From contig NC_014014.1 in assembly GCF_000025845.1 (NCBI RefSeq), forward strand, positions 758,995 to 822,994: a stretch of DNA of 64,000 nucleotides, read 5' to 3'. Position 1 is the stretch's first letter; the number at the start of each line of letters is the position of its first letter. A program made the translations under genes and the position numbers. A model generated the notes under the pieces. It was not told where the DNA came from and did not search any database. It was given only the letters and a program-made list of their open reading frames with translations. Shown one piece after another: positions 1-10,276 of the stretch. The DNA comes from Mycoplasma crocodyli MP145 (GTDB lineage Bacteria > Bacillota_I > Bacilli_A > Mycoplasmatales > Metamycoplasmataceae).

Positions 1-383
1 CTGATGATGCAGTACTTATAAAAGATACTGGTGGTCATTTTGTTGGAACATGTCCAAAAATCACAAGAAACTTCTTAGAAGTAAGGGGTATTGGAATTAT
101 TGATATTAAATATACTTATGGTATAACTTCTGTTGCTAGAAGTTGTGAAATAAATCTTGTTGTTGAACTTGTTCAAAAACAACATCAAGATGATCTTGAT
201 AGAATAGGGATTGAATTCTTAAAATATCCAATTAACAATACATACATCAAAAAAATACAAATACCTGTTAAAGATGGAGGTTCAACAGCTTCACTTATTG
301 AAGCCGCTGTAAGTACATATTTAGCAAGACATGATGGTGTTGATGTGCTTAAAGAAATAGCTGAAAGAGGAGGTGAAAAATAA
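1..383 (+). CDS. hprK: HPr kinase/phosphorylase, C-terminal part (5' end outside window)
   Basis: This protein phosphorylates and dephosphorylates HPr on its regulatory serine, linking sugar uptake by the PTS to glycolytic state. Only the last ~126 residues are present; the Walker A region lies upstream of the window. Visible is the HprK signature region with LEVRGIGIIDI, followed by a C-terminal helix-rich tail ending GGEK. The TAA stop overlaps the ATG of lgt by one base (taATG). HprK followed by Lgt is a common Firmicutes and mollicute pair, which supports both calls. The reading frame is intact. Confidence 0.93.
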   Translation, partial: DDAVLIKDTGGHFVGTCPKITRNFLEVRGIGIIDIKYTYGITSVARSCEINLVVELVQKQHQDDLDRIGIEFLKYPINNTYIKKIQIPVKDGGSTASLIEAAVSTYLARHDGVDVLKEIAERGGEK

Positions 384-1369
384 TGCAACAACCAAGTTGA
401 GTACCAGAATATGCATTTAAAGGTGGAGATACAACTATCCTTTTTAAAATAGGCTCTTTTAATTTTTATCTTTATTCATTAATGATAATGCTTGGGATAA
501 TAGCATCAATTTTAACGATTACCTTCTTTTGAACCAGACAAAAATACAAAAGCGAAGTTTTAATGGCTTTAATTTTAATTACAGTTCCTACGGCAATTTT
601 TGGAGCAAGATTAGGTTATGTAGTTGAAGCTTTAATTTATGAAGAAAAACCTTTTGCAAATAGTCATTGATATGCCGCCTGAGATGGGGGACTATCAATT
701 CAAGGTGGAATAATCTTGGCTGCTACATGCGATTTAATTTATGTTTATTTTAAACGTGATATTATAGACATTAGAAAAACTATGAGCATTATTATACCTA
801 CAATTTTAATAGGACAAGTAATTGGTAGATGAGGAAACTATGGAAACCATGAACTTTATGGAAAAATTGACTGAACTGGAAAATCATCATTAGTGTTTGG
901 AAAGTCATTTGCGCAAAATATGTTTATAGTTGATAGTGTTTCAGAATCAATTTTAGGAAAAAATCAAGGTGCTTATAGATACCCACTATTCCTTTATGAA
1001 GGTTTAGCAAACTTAGCAGGTTATTTATTAATTGTTTGAGTATTCAACTTATTCGGAATATTCAAACCGGGTTCAACTTCAGGATTTTATTTAATATGAT
1101 ATGGTATAGTTCGTTTAGTAATGGAACCCATGAGACAAGAGTCATTTGCTTTATATTCAATTACTTCATTAATCTTCATAATCTTAGGAACATTAATGTT
1201 TGTTTACTTTGAGTTTCTATCAAGAATTCAATATGTTAAAGTATGAAAAAAATACTATTTTGAATATGAATATGCTCGTGAAGAAGACTATTTAAGATGA
1301 GTAGAAAGAACTGATATTATCAAAATAATTAAAAAGAAAATAAATGAAAAACAAACAAGAATAATATAG
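383..1369 (+). CDS. lgt: Prolipoprotein diacylglyceryl transferase
   Basis: Lgt transfers diacylglycerol from phosphatidylglycerol to the lipobox cysteine of prolipoproteins at the outer face of the membrane. The 328-aa product is polytopic. It has the Lgt core around DGGLSIQGG (residues ~102-110) and the signature GRWGNYGNHELYG (~147-159), which carries the essential Arg and Asn/His residues. Several tryptophans in it are TGA-encoded. The start ATG overlaps the hprK stop by one base, implying translational coupling. The next gene, trxB, starts 10 bases downstream behind an AGGAG site, so hprK-lgt-trxB is probably one transcript. A substrate within this window is the lipoprotein at 4722-8714. 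Confidence 0.95.
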
Positions 1370-1379
1370 GAGTAAAAAC

Positions 1380-2309
1380 ATGAATAATATTTATGATTTA
1401 TTAATAGTAGGATCTGGTCCTGCTGGTTTAAACGCTGCATTATATGCATCAAGAGCAAATTTAAATGTTGCTTTTATTGAAAAGTCTGCACCTGGAGGAA
1501 AACTTTCAGCTACTTCAAAAATCGAGAACTGAATTGGTTTAGGCAATATGGAAGGTTGACAAATGGCAACTAAATTTTTTGAGCACGCTCAAGAATACGG
1601 AGCCAAATACATCTATGGAGAAGTTAAAAACATAATAAATAAAGGTGATTTTTTAAAAGAAATTGAATTAGCCGATGGTTCAAAAGTTTTATCAAAAACA
1701 GTTTTAATTGCTTCGGGAATGAAAAACAAAATTCCTACCTTTATAAAAAACATAGACAAATTTATTGATAAAGGTGTTAGTTTCTGTGCAATATGTGATG
1801 GTCCTATTTATGGAAAAACACCAACTTTAGTTTTAGGTGGTGGAAATAGTGCAGTTGAAGAATCGGTATATCTTTCAAAAATAGCATCAGAAGTTAATTT
1901 GGTTATTAAAGATACAGATTTCACAGCAGAAAAAAGACTTGTTGATGACTTGTTAAAATTAGATAATGTTAAGATTTTTAGAGAAAGTCAAATTACTCAA
2001 ATTGAAGGAGATCAAAGACTTCAAAAGGCTACAATTAAAGATAAAAATGGAAAATTAACTACAATTGAAGTGTCATCATTTTTCCCATATATCGGACTTG
2101 AACCTGCTGCATCATTTGCTGCTGGACTAGGTGTTCTAGAAGAAAATGGCTTTATTCTTACAAACGAAGAAATGCAAACAAAAGTTCCCGGAATTTATGC
2201 TGCTGGTGATATTAGAGTTAAAAATATTAGACAAATTGTTACAGCTGCAAGCGATGGTGCTATAGCTGCTAAAAATATTAGCGATTATCTTTCAAGTGAA
2301 AAACAATAA
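1380..2309 (+). CDS. trxB: Thioredoxin reductase
   Basis: A flavoenzyme that reduces thioredoxin with NADPH. The 309-aa product has the N-terminal FAD-binding motif GSGPAGLNAALYASRA (residues ~10-25), a second nucleotide-binding motif LGGGNSAVEES (~153-163) and the C-terminal FAD motif AAGDIR (~280). The redox centre is FCAICDG, so the usual CATC disulfide is CAIC here. Size and domain order match bacterial low-molecular-weight TrxB. It is preceded by AGGAG and is the last gene of the hprK-lgt-trxB group, followed by a strong terminator. Its likely partner is the thioredoxin at 25396-25752. Confidence 0.95.
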
Positions 2310-2320
2310 TCACATTTCCA

Positions 2321-2360
2321 AATCAAACCATAAAAAATAGGTGGTTTGATTTTATTTTTT
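2321..2360 (+). terminator. Rho-independent terminator after trxB
   Basis: Perfect 10-bp hairpin: AATCAAACCA (2321-2330) pairs with TGGTTTGATT (2342-2351), followed by a T-rich tract to 2360. Confidence 0.85.
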
Positions 2361-2439
2361 CATTTTATCAATTCCATTATTAACTAACAAGTTAAATGGT
2401 AAAATTAAAATGTAGAATTATACTACATGAAGGAGTAAA

Positions 2440-3669
2440 ATGATAAATAACGCTACTATGTTATTTTCTTCTGCTACATCAACAACAGGATCTAAATCAA
2501 GTGTTTCAGAACAATTGATTAAAGTTCTAACAAACCAAACATTATGAGGAGCTATTCTAGCAAGTATTTTAATTATTGCACTAGGATACATTCTTGTAAA
2601 AATGAAGTGGTTTAAATTAGAATGAAAAGGTGCTATTACCGCTGTTGTTATGAAAGTGGGATTGCCTGCCTTAGCCTTAAAAGGGTTCATGGCAAAAAAT
2701 AGTCTTGTTGATTTACAACAACAAGCTATCGTTCTAGGGATTGCTTTTGCTTTCTATATAGTACTTTTAGCAGTTGCTATATTATGAGTAAAATATATGC
2801 CTAGATTATTACCAAAAACTGTTGTTAACGCAACAGGAGATTCTCTAATGGGTCAAGTATCAGGAATGTCTCAAGAAGATGTTGATAAAAAATACCGTCC
2901 ATTAGTTTTATGAATGTTAATTATATTTGGTTCGACAACATTCTTTGGAATGCCTATTATTAACCAACTATATAAAAATGGTGGATTATTAGCAGCTAAC
3001 ATGTGAAATATTCCATATAGAATATTCTTATATTCAGTTTGTTTTATGCAAATTAAAGGGTTAAAACTTGATAAAGCAAACATTAAACAATCAATGAAAA
3101 CTACATTTTTAAACCCAATTATTATTGCAACATTATTAGGTTTAGTTTTATGATTAACCCAATTAATACCTGGAGCAAGTTGAAAACAAGGACCTGCAGG
3201 AAAAGAAGTTATGGTTGGATGATTCCAATTAGGGACAACAGCACCATGAATTTATAAAACAGTTGATGTACTAAGTGCATTATGTTCACCATTAATTTGA
3301 ATAGTTATTGGTATGACTCTTGCCGGTACAAAATTAAAAGATGCATTTACAGATAAATGAGCTTGAATTTATTCAGCAATGAAATTAATTTTATTACCTG
3401 CATTTATATTTGCAATCTTTGCAATACTGCTAAAAACAAATGCATTACCTACCGATGTTAAATCACCAGAAATGCCTAAAAACATTGCAATAGCAATGGT
3501 AATATTCGCCGCAACTCCACCAGCAACAGTTGCAGTTGCATTCTGTTTAGGTGAAAATAAATGTTCAAACTTAGCAGCACGTTGTTCAGCAATATCAACA
3601 CTATGTGCTGTAGTTATGATACCTGTTTGAGTTATATTATGTGAAGTTGTTTTTGGGTTATTAATCTAA
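2440..3669 (+). CDS. AEC-family transporter (malate/organic-acid permease type)
   Basis: A 409-aa, highly hydrophobic protein with about ten predicted membrane segments. It reads through many TGA-encoded tryptophans. The fold and motifs fit the auxin efflux carrier (AEC) family, which in bacteria includes malate permeases such as MleP: a helix with KVGLPALALKGF (~75-86) and a C-terminal half containing IFAATPPATVAVAF (~367-380), the AEC substrate-site region. It starts at an ATG behind AAGGAG and ends 22 bases before a D-lactate dehydrogenase gene. That pairing suggests transport of lactate, pyruvate or a related 2-hydroxy/2-oxo acid. The substrate is an inference from context. Confidence 0.82.
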
Positions 3670-3680
3670 AAACGCTGTGG

Positions 3681-3691
3681 TATAGTTAAAT
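3681..3691 (+). promoter_or_regulatory. Leaderless -10 element of the D-LDH gene
   Basis: TATAGT at 3681-3686 lies five bases before the ATG at 3692, with no Shine-Dalgarno sequence. A transcript from here would begin at or next to the start codon. Other genes in this window share this design. Confidence 0.5.
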
Positions 3692-4678
3692 ATGAAAATT
3701 ATAACATTTAGAGTAAGAGAAGTTGAAGCTCCTATTTTTGAAAAAATAAATAATAAATTCGGATATGAATTAACATACTATTCTGAAGGATTAAGTAAAG
3801 AAAACATTCATTTAGTTAAAGGGTTTGATTGTTTAATTGTTAGAGCAAACGACACTCTTGATTCGTCACTTCTAAAAACAATTTGAGATTATGGAGTAAG
3901 ATATTTATTAACTAGAACAGTTGCAACAAATCATATTGATTTAAATGCAGCACATGAACTTGGTTTTATGATGGCTAGAGTTCCTTCATATTCACCAACA
4001 GCAATCGCAGAATTAGCCTTTTCATTAGCTCACATGCTTTCTCGTAAATCATTACACTTTGCTGAAAAAGGAAGAAACAAAAACTTTGTTGTCGATCCAT
4101 TTGGATTTTCTAAAGAATTAAAAAATTCAACCATTGGTGTTGTCAGCGTTGGCAAGATTGGATTAGCAGCCGCTAAAATGTTTAAAGCATTTAGTCCAAA
4201 TGTTTTAGGTTATGATCCTTATCCAAGCAATGAAGCTAAGGAAGTTGTTGATTTTGTAAGTCTTGATGAGTTACTTAAGAGAAGCGACATTATTTCAGTT
4301 CATACCCCATACATAAATGGAGTTAACGAAAAAATGATTGGTAAAGACTTTATCTCAAAAATGAAAGATGGAGCAATCCTAGTTAACACCTCACGTGGTC
4401 AAATACAAGATGAAAAAGAAATCTTAAATGCTCTTAAAAGTGGAAAACTAAGTGCTGTTGCAACTGACGTTTTAAATGAAGAAGGCAAATACTTTTTCAA
4501 AGAATTAAAGAAATATGAAGATCCAGTGATTGAAGAATTAATGTCTTTATATCCTCGTTTCGTTTTAACCCCACATGTTGGTTCTTACACAGACGAAGCA
4601 GCATTAAATATGATTGAAACATCTTATGAGAATCTTAAAGAATATATAGAAACCAAAAATTGCAAAAACAAAATATAA
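3692..4678 (+). CDS. ldhD: D-lactate dehydrogenase (D-isomer 2-hydroxyacid dehydrogenase)
   Basis: A 328-aa NAD-dependent D-2-hydroxyacid dehydrogenase, most like fermentative D-LDH (pyruvate to D-lactate). The substrate-binding domain is followed by a Rossmann domain beginning TIGVVSVGKIG (~147-157). The catalytic triad is visible: Arg in NTSRGQIQDE, Glu in LNEEG and His in LTPHVGS near the C terminus. One oddity is that the first glycine of the GxGxxG loop is serine (SVGKIG instead of GTGxIG). It follows an AEC permease by 22 bases but seems to have its own -10 element. Fermentation to D-lactate would regenerate NAD for the glycolytic enzymes encoded nearby (tpiA, manA). Confidence 0.9.
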
Positions 4679-4681
4679 CAA

Positions 4682-4716
4682 AAAAAACACGTCTAAATAT
4701 AGGCGTGTTTTTATTT
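4682..4716. terminator. Bidirectional terminator between D-LDH and the surface lipoprotein gene
   Basis: Hairpin AAAAACACG (4683-4691) with CGTGTTTTT (4704-4712). A-rich on the left and T-rich on the right, it can end the plus-strand D-LDH transcript and the convergent minus-strand gene. Confidence 0.8.
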
Positions 4717-4721
4717 AATTT

Positions 4722-7700
4722 TTAAATCTTTTTTAGAATTTCAATATTACTTAATGCATAGTGTTCATCATTTGAACCTTTAAGTTCTAATTTTATTCCT
4801 TTGATGTTATCTTTATTAATTGCAATTTTCTTAGTTTTAGAATCAGCATCCATTGTGTAGTTTTCTTTAAATGAAACTCATTCATTTCCTTCCTTAACAA
4901 GAATATTCACTTTCGTAATAAAACCAGAACTTACATCTTGTCTTGGACTCAACTTAATTGAATCAATGTTTTGGTTATCCTTAAAATCAATTTCAATATA
5001 AGTTGAATCTTTAAGAGATCTATCATATTTTGAATGTCAAATTATGTAAGGATTATTATTAAAAGCATTCGATAATTTTGAATAAGAATTATTCTCTTCT
5101 GAATTTGTTTTATATTCAAATTCGCTTGTTTCCATTTTTGAATACTTAGCAGAATATCCAAATAAGTTTAATTCATTAGCATTTAAATATTTATCTCCAT
5201 GAACTTTGGTTGCTTGGATTTTCAAATACTTGTAAGCTTTTGTCATTTTAACATTAATTTTCTTTCATTGGCGAGCCGAATTACCTGAGTATGTTCCTAT
5301 TTTTTCATAGGTTTTATCATCATCAGAAACCATTATATCAGCTTCTAAAATTGTTCCGTTTCCGTTATGAGGTAAGTAATCAATATAGTCAACTCTTTGA
5401 GGTGCATTAAATTCATATTTAAATGCTAATTCTTCTACTGGTAAACCAGAATAAATTGAATGATAATATTTATTTTCAAGCCCATCATTTGCAAATTTAA
5501 TATCTAATCCGCCTTGTGATTTTGAAGCGGTTAAAATGTAAGTATTGTTTCTAATAAATAAATCACTGTCTTTGTCATAAGCTGTTATTAAATAAGGAAT
5601 CGTGTTACTTTCGAAGTCAGACATTTTAGCCAACATTTTTACATAAATTGTTGTATTTTCATTTTTTAACGGTAATTCTTGATCAAATGTTTTTCATTGA
5701 CTTGTAGATAAATGATTGTCGTATGTTCAAACTAATTTTTCAGCATTTTCACCAACTACTCTTCTTTGTAATTCATTAAAATTATAGTTTTTTCTTTCTA
5801 AAACAACTTTATTAATTTTGATGTTAAAAGTTGTTTCAGTTCCATATATCCCTACAAGCAAGTCACATTCATTTTTAAATAATTCAGCTAATTCAGCATC
5901 CGTTAGTTTATGAACTCTTTGATCTGTTGAATGTCATGTAACACCACAATCTAAACTATATCTAAATCTTGAAGCACTATTATGGTAAATTATATTAAAT
6001 ACAATTGCTTGTTTAGTATCTGTACCAACAAGAAGCGGATCATCAGTACCATCAAATGAAAATGAAGCTAATTCACCAACTTGGTTATTAAGTGCTTGCC
6101 TTGATTGTTCTTTTAAAATTCAGTAATCTAATCTATCTTCTTTACCTAATAAACCATCGTGTTTGATTTGTTCAGATACCAAGTGATCAACAGTAAATTT
6201 TAATGAAGCATCTTCTGATTTAGAGTCCATTAATGATTTTAATAATGTTCTATAAACAAATACATTCCCTTTAAGAGCAAGAATTAAATCAATTGCAAAT
6301 TGCTTGATTTGTTCATCGGTTTTTTTACTTATATCTGACTTATATAGTCTCACTAATTTATCTCATGCATTGTAGTTTCCCGAAAAAACTGATAAAGTTT
6401 TTTTGTAAAGTTCTTCTTTTTGCTCAAAGGTCATATCTTCAAATTCAAGAGATAAATAAAGATTTGATTCGTAGAACTTATCTCTATTCTTGATATTTAA
6501 AGCTTGTTCAGCTAATTGAATGTAATTAACATTATTTTCAAAATAGTCATTACCATCTCTTTTGCTTCTTCAATTAAGCATCATTCTTTCACCTTTTTCA
6601 GCTTGATTTCATCCACCAACTTTATTATCGATGTTTCAGTAATTATTTAAGTTTCCTTCTGTGAATTTAAGATTTAAATAAGCTGCATGTCCTGGCTGTC
6701 CTACGACAGTTGAAGGATATCCAGTTGACGAAAGAACAGCTACTCCATTAAAGCTAATTCCACTGCAAACTTGTCCAACTTCGAACCTAACTCAGTTTCT
6801 TGGTATTCCATCGTTTTTAATTCCAAACTTAGAAAGTGATCATTTAAGATCCATTTTGTTTCATTCTTCAATTGCTGTAGCCGATTTATCTCCTTGATAC
6901 AATTCATGTTTTTTATAGTATTTATCATGAGCATCACCAGTCGTATAACTTACAAAATCATATCCACCAATTGAAAATCTTCCGTCAAAATTACTTCTTC
7001 TTCTCGACATCCAATTTAATCATTTAATTTCTTCATCAGCAGAATTAGCGTTTACAACTCAACGCATATGTTCAACACTTAAGTTATCAAATAACTCAAT
7101 ATTTAATTTCGGATGTATAACATTTAAACGAAGTTGTTCTTCTAATTTAGCAATAATATTTTGAAGTCTAGTAATTTCTTTTTGATTTTTATCTTCATGA
7201 GAATTTAGCATATCAAGCGCATCTTTCATTTTCTTTAAATGTTCTTTTTGATCTTCTAAATCATCTTCTTGTCTTAATTCTTTAAATATTCGATATCTTG
7301 TTAAAAAGTTATTGCTTTGGTAGTTAAAATTATCTCTTAAATCTTCTGCGAAAATTATGGCTGTTGCAGCAGCTAATTTTTGATAAACATGTTTTCTTTC
7401 AACATTAGTTTTTAATCATTCTTTTTTCTCTACATAATTAGTTGTAAAATCAGCTTTATGTTCAATGATTAAATCAAGTAAAAGTTTAAATGTACGAGCA
7501 AAGTTACCATGCGATCTTCAACCTAAGTCATAAAAACGTGCATATTCATTAAATAAACTTTTAGCGTCAGCATCATTAGAAAATAATCACTTTGCTGCAT
7601 CATAGTAATTTTCATTAGTATTAATAACATTAAGCACATCTTCTTTAGGAAGTTTTGCTAAAAACTCTTTTTTAATTATTTCATTCTCAATTGATTTTAT

Positions 7701-8714
7701 ATTTAGTGCTTTATTTTGATAATCAAAACTTCTTAATAATTTATTATATTCATCAACATTTAATAAGTTTTCAATGTTTTCATGGAAAACTTTATGGTAG
7801 TTTTCTTTGTAGAAAATACCATCAGCTATAGTTCCATGATTATAAGAATTTCTACTTCCAGTATTAATAAAATTAAATTTTATAAAGTTATAACTTCCAA
7901 CATCAAACTTAACTTTTTTTGCTTCAGATTCTTCAGTTAAAGATTCTTCATCTTTTGTTAAAACTTCTCAGTTTTCATTGTCATATGAACCTGATATTTC
8001 AAATTTCATTCCAGTTGCTTTCCCTCTAAAAGAAGGATTAACCCCATAGTAAGCTTCAAAATATTTATAATTTTTATTACTAATATCCACAATAGCAAAG
8101 TTGGGATTAACTGAATTATTTGCATGAGCCCCAATGCCTTTAATAAAGCTTTTATATTTTCCATTAATTTTTAATTCTAATTTTTGATTACCATAAGAAA
8201 TATTTTTATTAATTTTATAAAAAGGTGTATTTACAAATTCAAGTTCATCTAAATAAATATATTCATCTTGAATATTAGGTTTTATAATCTCAATAATATC
8301 ATTTATTTTCTCTTCATGATCTTCATTATTATTTGTATAATTTGAAGTTTCTATTTTATTATCTAGATTATCTATATTTTTATCGTTCTCATTAGTATCT
8401 TTATTAACATTTTCACGCGATGAAGTTTCTATTTTATTATCTAGATTTTTATTAATTTCATCAGGTACTTTATTAGTATTAACTTCTTTATTTTCGTTTG
8501 GTATTGAAGGTTTTCTATCATCAAAATTAACAGATTCACTTTCTTTTTTAAGAGTATGAACTCCAGGGTTAAAAGAAGAATTTGTTGCCACATCAGTTGA
8601 AACAGTATTCTCTTTTTTATTGTTATTTGAAGGGTTGCAACTTGCTATTACAAATGGAATAGATAAGTTCACAAGTCCTACATTTAACCAAAAAACTTTT
8701 TTATTTTTTTGCAT
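4722..8714 (-). CDS. Large surface lipoprotein: NPCBM-type module, predicted transglutaminase-like Cys-His-Asp domain, discoidin-like C-terminal modules
   Basis: A 1330-aa predicted lipoprotein. Residues 1-26 form a signal peptide with lipobox FVIASC (Cys26). Residues ~27-145 are an Asn/Lys/Glu-rich linker carrying LDNKIETS twice. Residues ~150-280 resemble an NPCBM module (GIGAHANNS, then YYGVNPS). A helical region follows. Around residues 600-730 is a segment with a probable catalytic triad: Cys650 in GQVCSGIS, His676 in GQPGHAAYL and Asp696 in NIDN. This resembles bacterial transglutaminase-like (papain-fold) domains, in which the Cys starts a helix and the His and Asp lie on strands. The C-terminal ~350 residues contain beta-rich discoidin-like repeats. 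The gene is closely related to 51024-54941, with the same triad and spacing. There is no HExxH metalloprotease motif and no GH84 signature. The reaction could be protein or glycan cleavage or cross-linking and is unknown. It starts behind AAAGGAGA. Confidence 0.8.
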
Positions 8715-8954
8715 TGTTTTCTCCTTTGGAAATGATTACACCATAATAATATCATCTATTTCAAAGTTGATTTTTAAGTAAAAAAATATATTAACGTCCT
8801 AAATAGTGCAAATAAATAAGTTTTTACTTTTTCTTTTATAAAGAAATCATATGTATAATGAAAAAAATATATCTCCAAATAATTCAATGAATAATTAAAG
8901 ATATATAGATAAAAAAATAAATAGTTAAAAGTTGCTTTTTTTAATAAAAATGCA
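8715..8954. other. AT-rich intergenic region upstream of the lipoprotein gene
   Basis: Non-coding. It holds the AAAGGAG ribosome-binding site of the minus-strand lipoprotein gene (about 8722-8730) and presumably its promoter, for which no clear -35/-10 pair is seen. It also holds an inverted repeat, ATATATCT (8867-8874) with AGATATAT (8899-8906), just after a plus-strand TATAAT at 8854-8859. No gene is apparent. Confidence 0.4.
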
Positions 8955-8955
8955 T

Positions 8956-8987
8956 AAAAAAACGCGTTTGATCAGAACGGGTTTTTT
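8956..8987 (-). terminator. Terminator after rpmB
   Basis: Hairpin AAAAAACGCGTT (8957-8968) with AACGGGTTTTTT (8976-8987). There is one mismatch, and the minus-strand RNA ends in a U run. It sits directly downstream of the rpmB stop codon. Confidence 0.8.
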
Positions 8988-8988
8988 G

Positions 8989-9180
8989 TTATACTAAACC
9001 TTTTGTTTTTAAGGTTTTAATGGTCTTTGCACTTACTCTTACAGTAACTCTTTGACCATCTAAATTTAACTTAATTTTTTGTAAGTTAACATTGAATTTT
9101 CTTTTGGTAGCGTTCAGTGCGTGTGAACGTTTGTTTCCTGTTTGTGGACCTCTACCAGTTAGTACGTCTACTCTTGACAT
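8989..9180 (-). CDS. rpmB: 50S ribosomal protein L28
   Basis: A 63-aa basic protein of the large ribosomal subunit. The family N terminus is clear ([17 protein letters not shown], here [19 protein letters not shown]), followed by the [10 protein letters not shown] segment and a C terminus with [11 protein letters not shown]. There is no cysteine pair, so it is the zinc-free form. It is monocistronic, with an AAAGGAG site upstream and its own terminator. Confidence 0.96.
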   Translation of the reverse strand: MSRVDVLTGRGPQTGNKRSHALNATKRKFNVNLQKIKLNLDGQRVTVRVSAKTIKTLKTKGLV

Positions 9181-9337
9181 TTTGAGCTCCTTTCATATTA
9201 GCTAATAATTGCTTTTAGATTATACCTTAAAATATTTTTTTCATAAGAACAAAATTGTTAATTTATTAAATAAAAATTGTTTATGAATCTATTATGTTTT
9301 AAATTGAATATTTTATGGTAAATGTTAAAATTAAAAT

Positions 9338-10093
9338 ATGAAAAAAGTAATACCAGTTAAACATGAAAAAATATGAGGTTATGAAATATGATTGTATTCG
9401 CCTTTAAAAGAAGCACCTACTCAATATGAAGATAAAAGCGGTTATGTTTCAAGAGGTCCTTTAATAAAAATTATTAAGGCTAATGACCCACTTTCAATAC
9501 AAGTACATCCTGATAATGAACTAGCTAAGGAATTAGAAAATCAAGACAATGGAAAAAGTGAATCTTGATTAGTTTTAGATTGTAATGAAAAAAGTGAATT
9601 AGTAGTGGGTCTTAATAATCATGACCAAAAAGTTATAGAACAAGCTCTTCAAAATAAAACCATAGACAAATACCTAAAAGTTATTAAGCCAAAAATTGGA
9701 CAATTTATAGATATTCCAGCCGGCCTGGTTCATGGAATAGGAAGACCAAACGCTTCCGGAATCACAGTTCTTGAGGTTCAACAACCATCTGATGTTACAT
9801 ATAGATTTTGAGATTATAACCGAAAAGATAAGAATGGTAATTTTAGAGATTTACATGTAAATAAAGCTCTAAAATCAATTAAAGATCTTAATTACAAAGT
9901 TAAACCTTCAATAGAAAATGAAACATTAATTTATAAAACAGAATACTACAAATTGCACTTATTAAGTGATGTAAAAGTTGCTCCAAGTGATGGTGTTGCT
10001 ATCATTAATTCTAACGATGAATATTTTGCAGAAGAAATTTTAAAGGATGAAAAACTTAATAAAGATACAGTATTTTTTGTAGAAGAAATTTAG
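9338..10093 (+). CDS. manA: Mannose-6-phosphate isomerase, class I (short form)
   Basis: Interconverts mannose-6-phosphate and fructose-6-phosphate using zinc. The 251-aa length suits the short Bacillus ManA type. Zinc-site motifs are present: QVHPDNE (~55), the Glu in GKSESW (~70), and the GLVHGIG histidine segment (~129-135) followed by ITVLEVQQPSDVTYR. The ATG has no Shine-Dalgarno sequence; TAAAAT at 9326-9331 lies six bases upstream, consistent with a leaderless mRNA. It is monocistronic with a terminator behind. Its presence implies use of mannose or of sugar phosphates released from host glycans. Confidence 0.93.
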
Positions 10094-10098
10094 AAATC

Positions 10099-10140
10099 AA
10101 AAAACCACATTTGCCTTGTGCATAGTGGTTTTTATTTTTT
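10099..10140 (+). terminator. Terminator after manA
   Basis: Hairpin AAAAACCAC (10100-10108) with GTGGTTTTT (10125-10133), followed by ATTTTTT. Confidence 0.8.
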
Positions 10141-10235
10141 AAAAATAAATGTTTTTCTAAAAATTAGTTGTTTTTGAAAATGTAAAAATCAAGTTAATTT
10201 AAGCATTTTATAACATTAAAATCACAATTTTACTT

Positions 10236-10271
10236 ATAAAAAAATCTCATCATTATTATATTGATGAGATT
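10236..10271 (-). terminator. Terminator after gyrB
   Basis: Ten-base-pair hairpin AATCTCATCA (10243-10252) with TGATGAGATT (10262-10271). On the minus strand it is followed by a run of U residues. Confidence 0.85.
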
Positions 10272-10276
10272 ATAAA

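Noticed and set aside
6740..6937. Minus-strand 65-aa open frame inside the lipoprotein gene
   Set aside because: It is out of frame with the long conserved gene and has no ribosome-binding site; a shadow frame.
4722..8714. GH84 hyaluronidase or M60-type metalloprotease identity for the surface lipoprotein
   Set aside because: It lacks the GH84 catalytic Asp-Asp segment and any HExxH motif; only the Cys-His-Asp region fits.
8854..8906. Small RNA gene upstream of the surface lipoprotein
   Set aside because: A TATAAT and an inverted repeat are present, but no -35 box, no terminator-like U run and no known RNA family support it.
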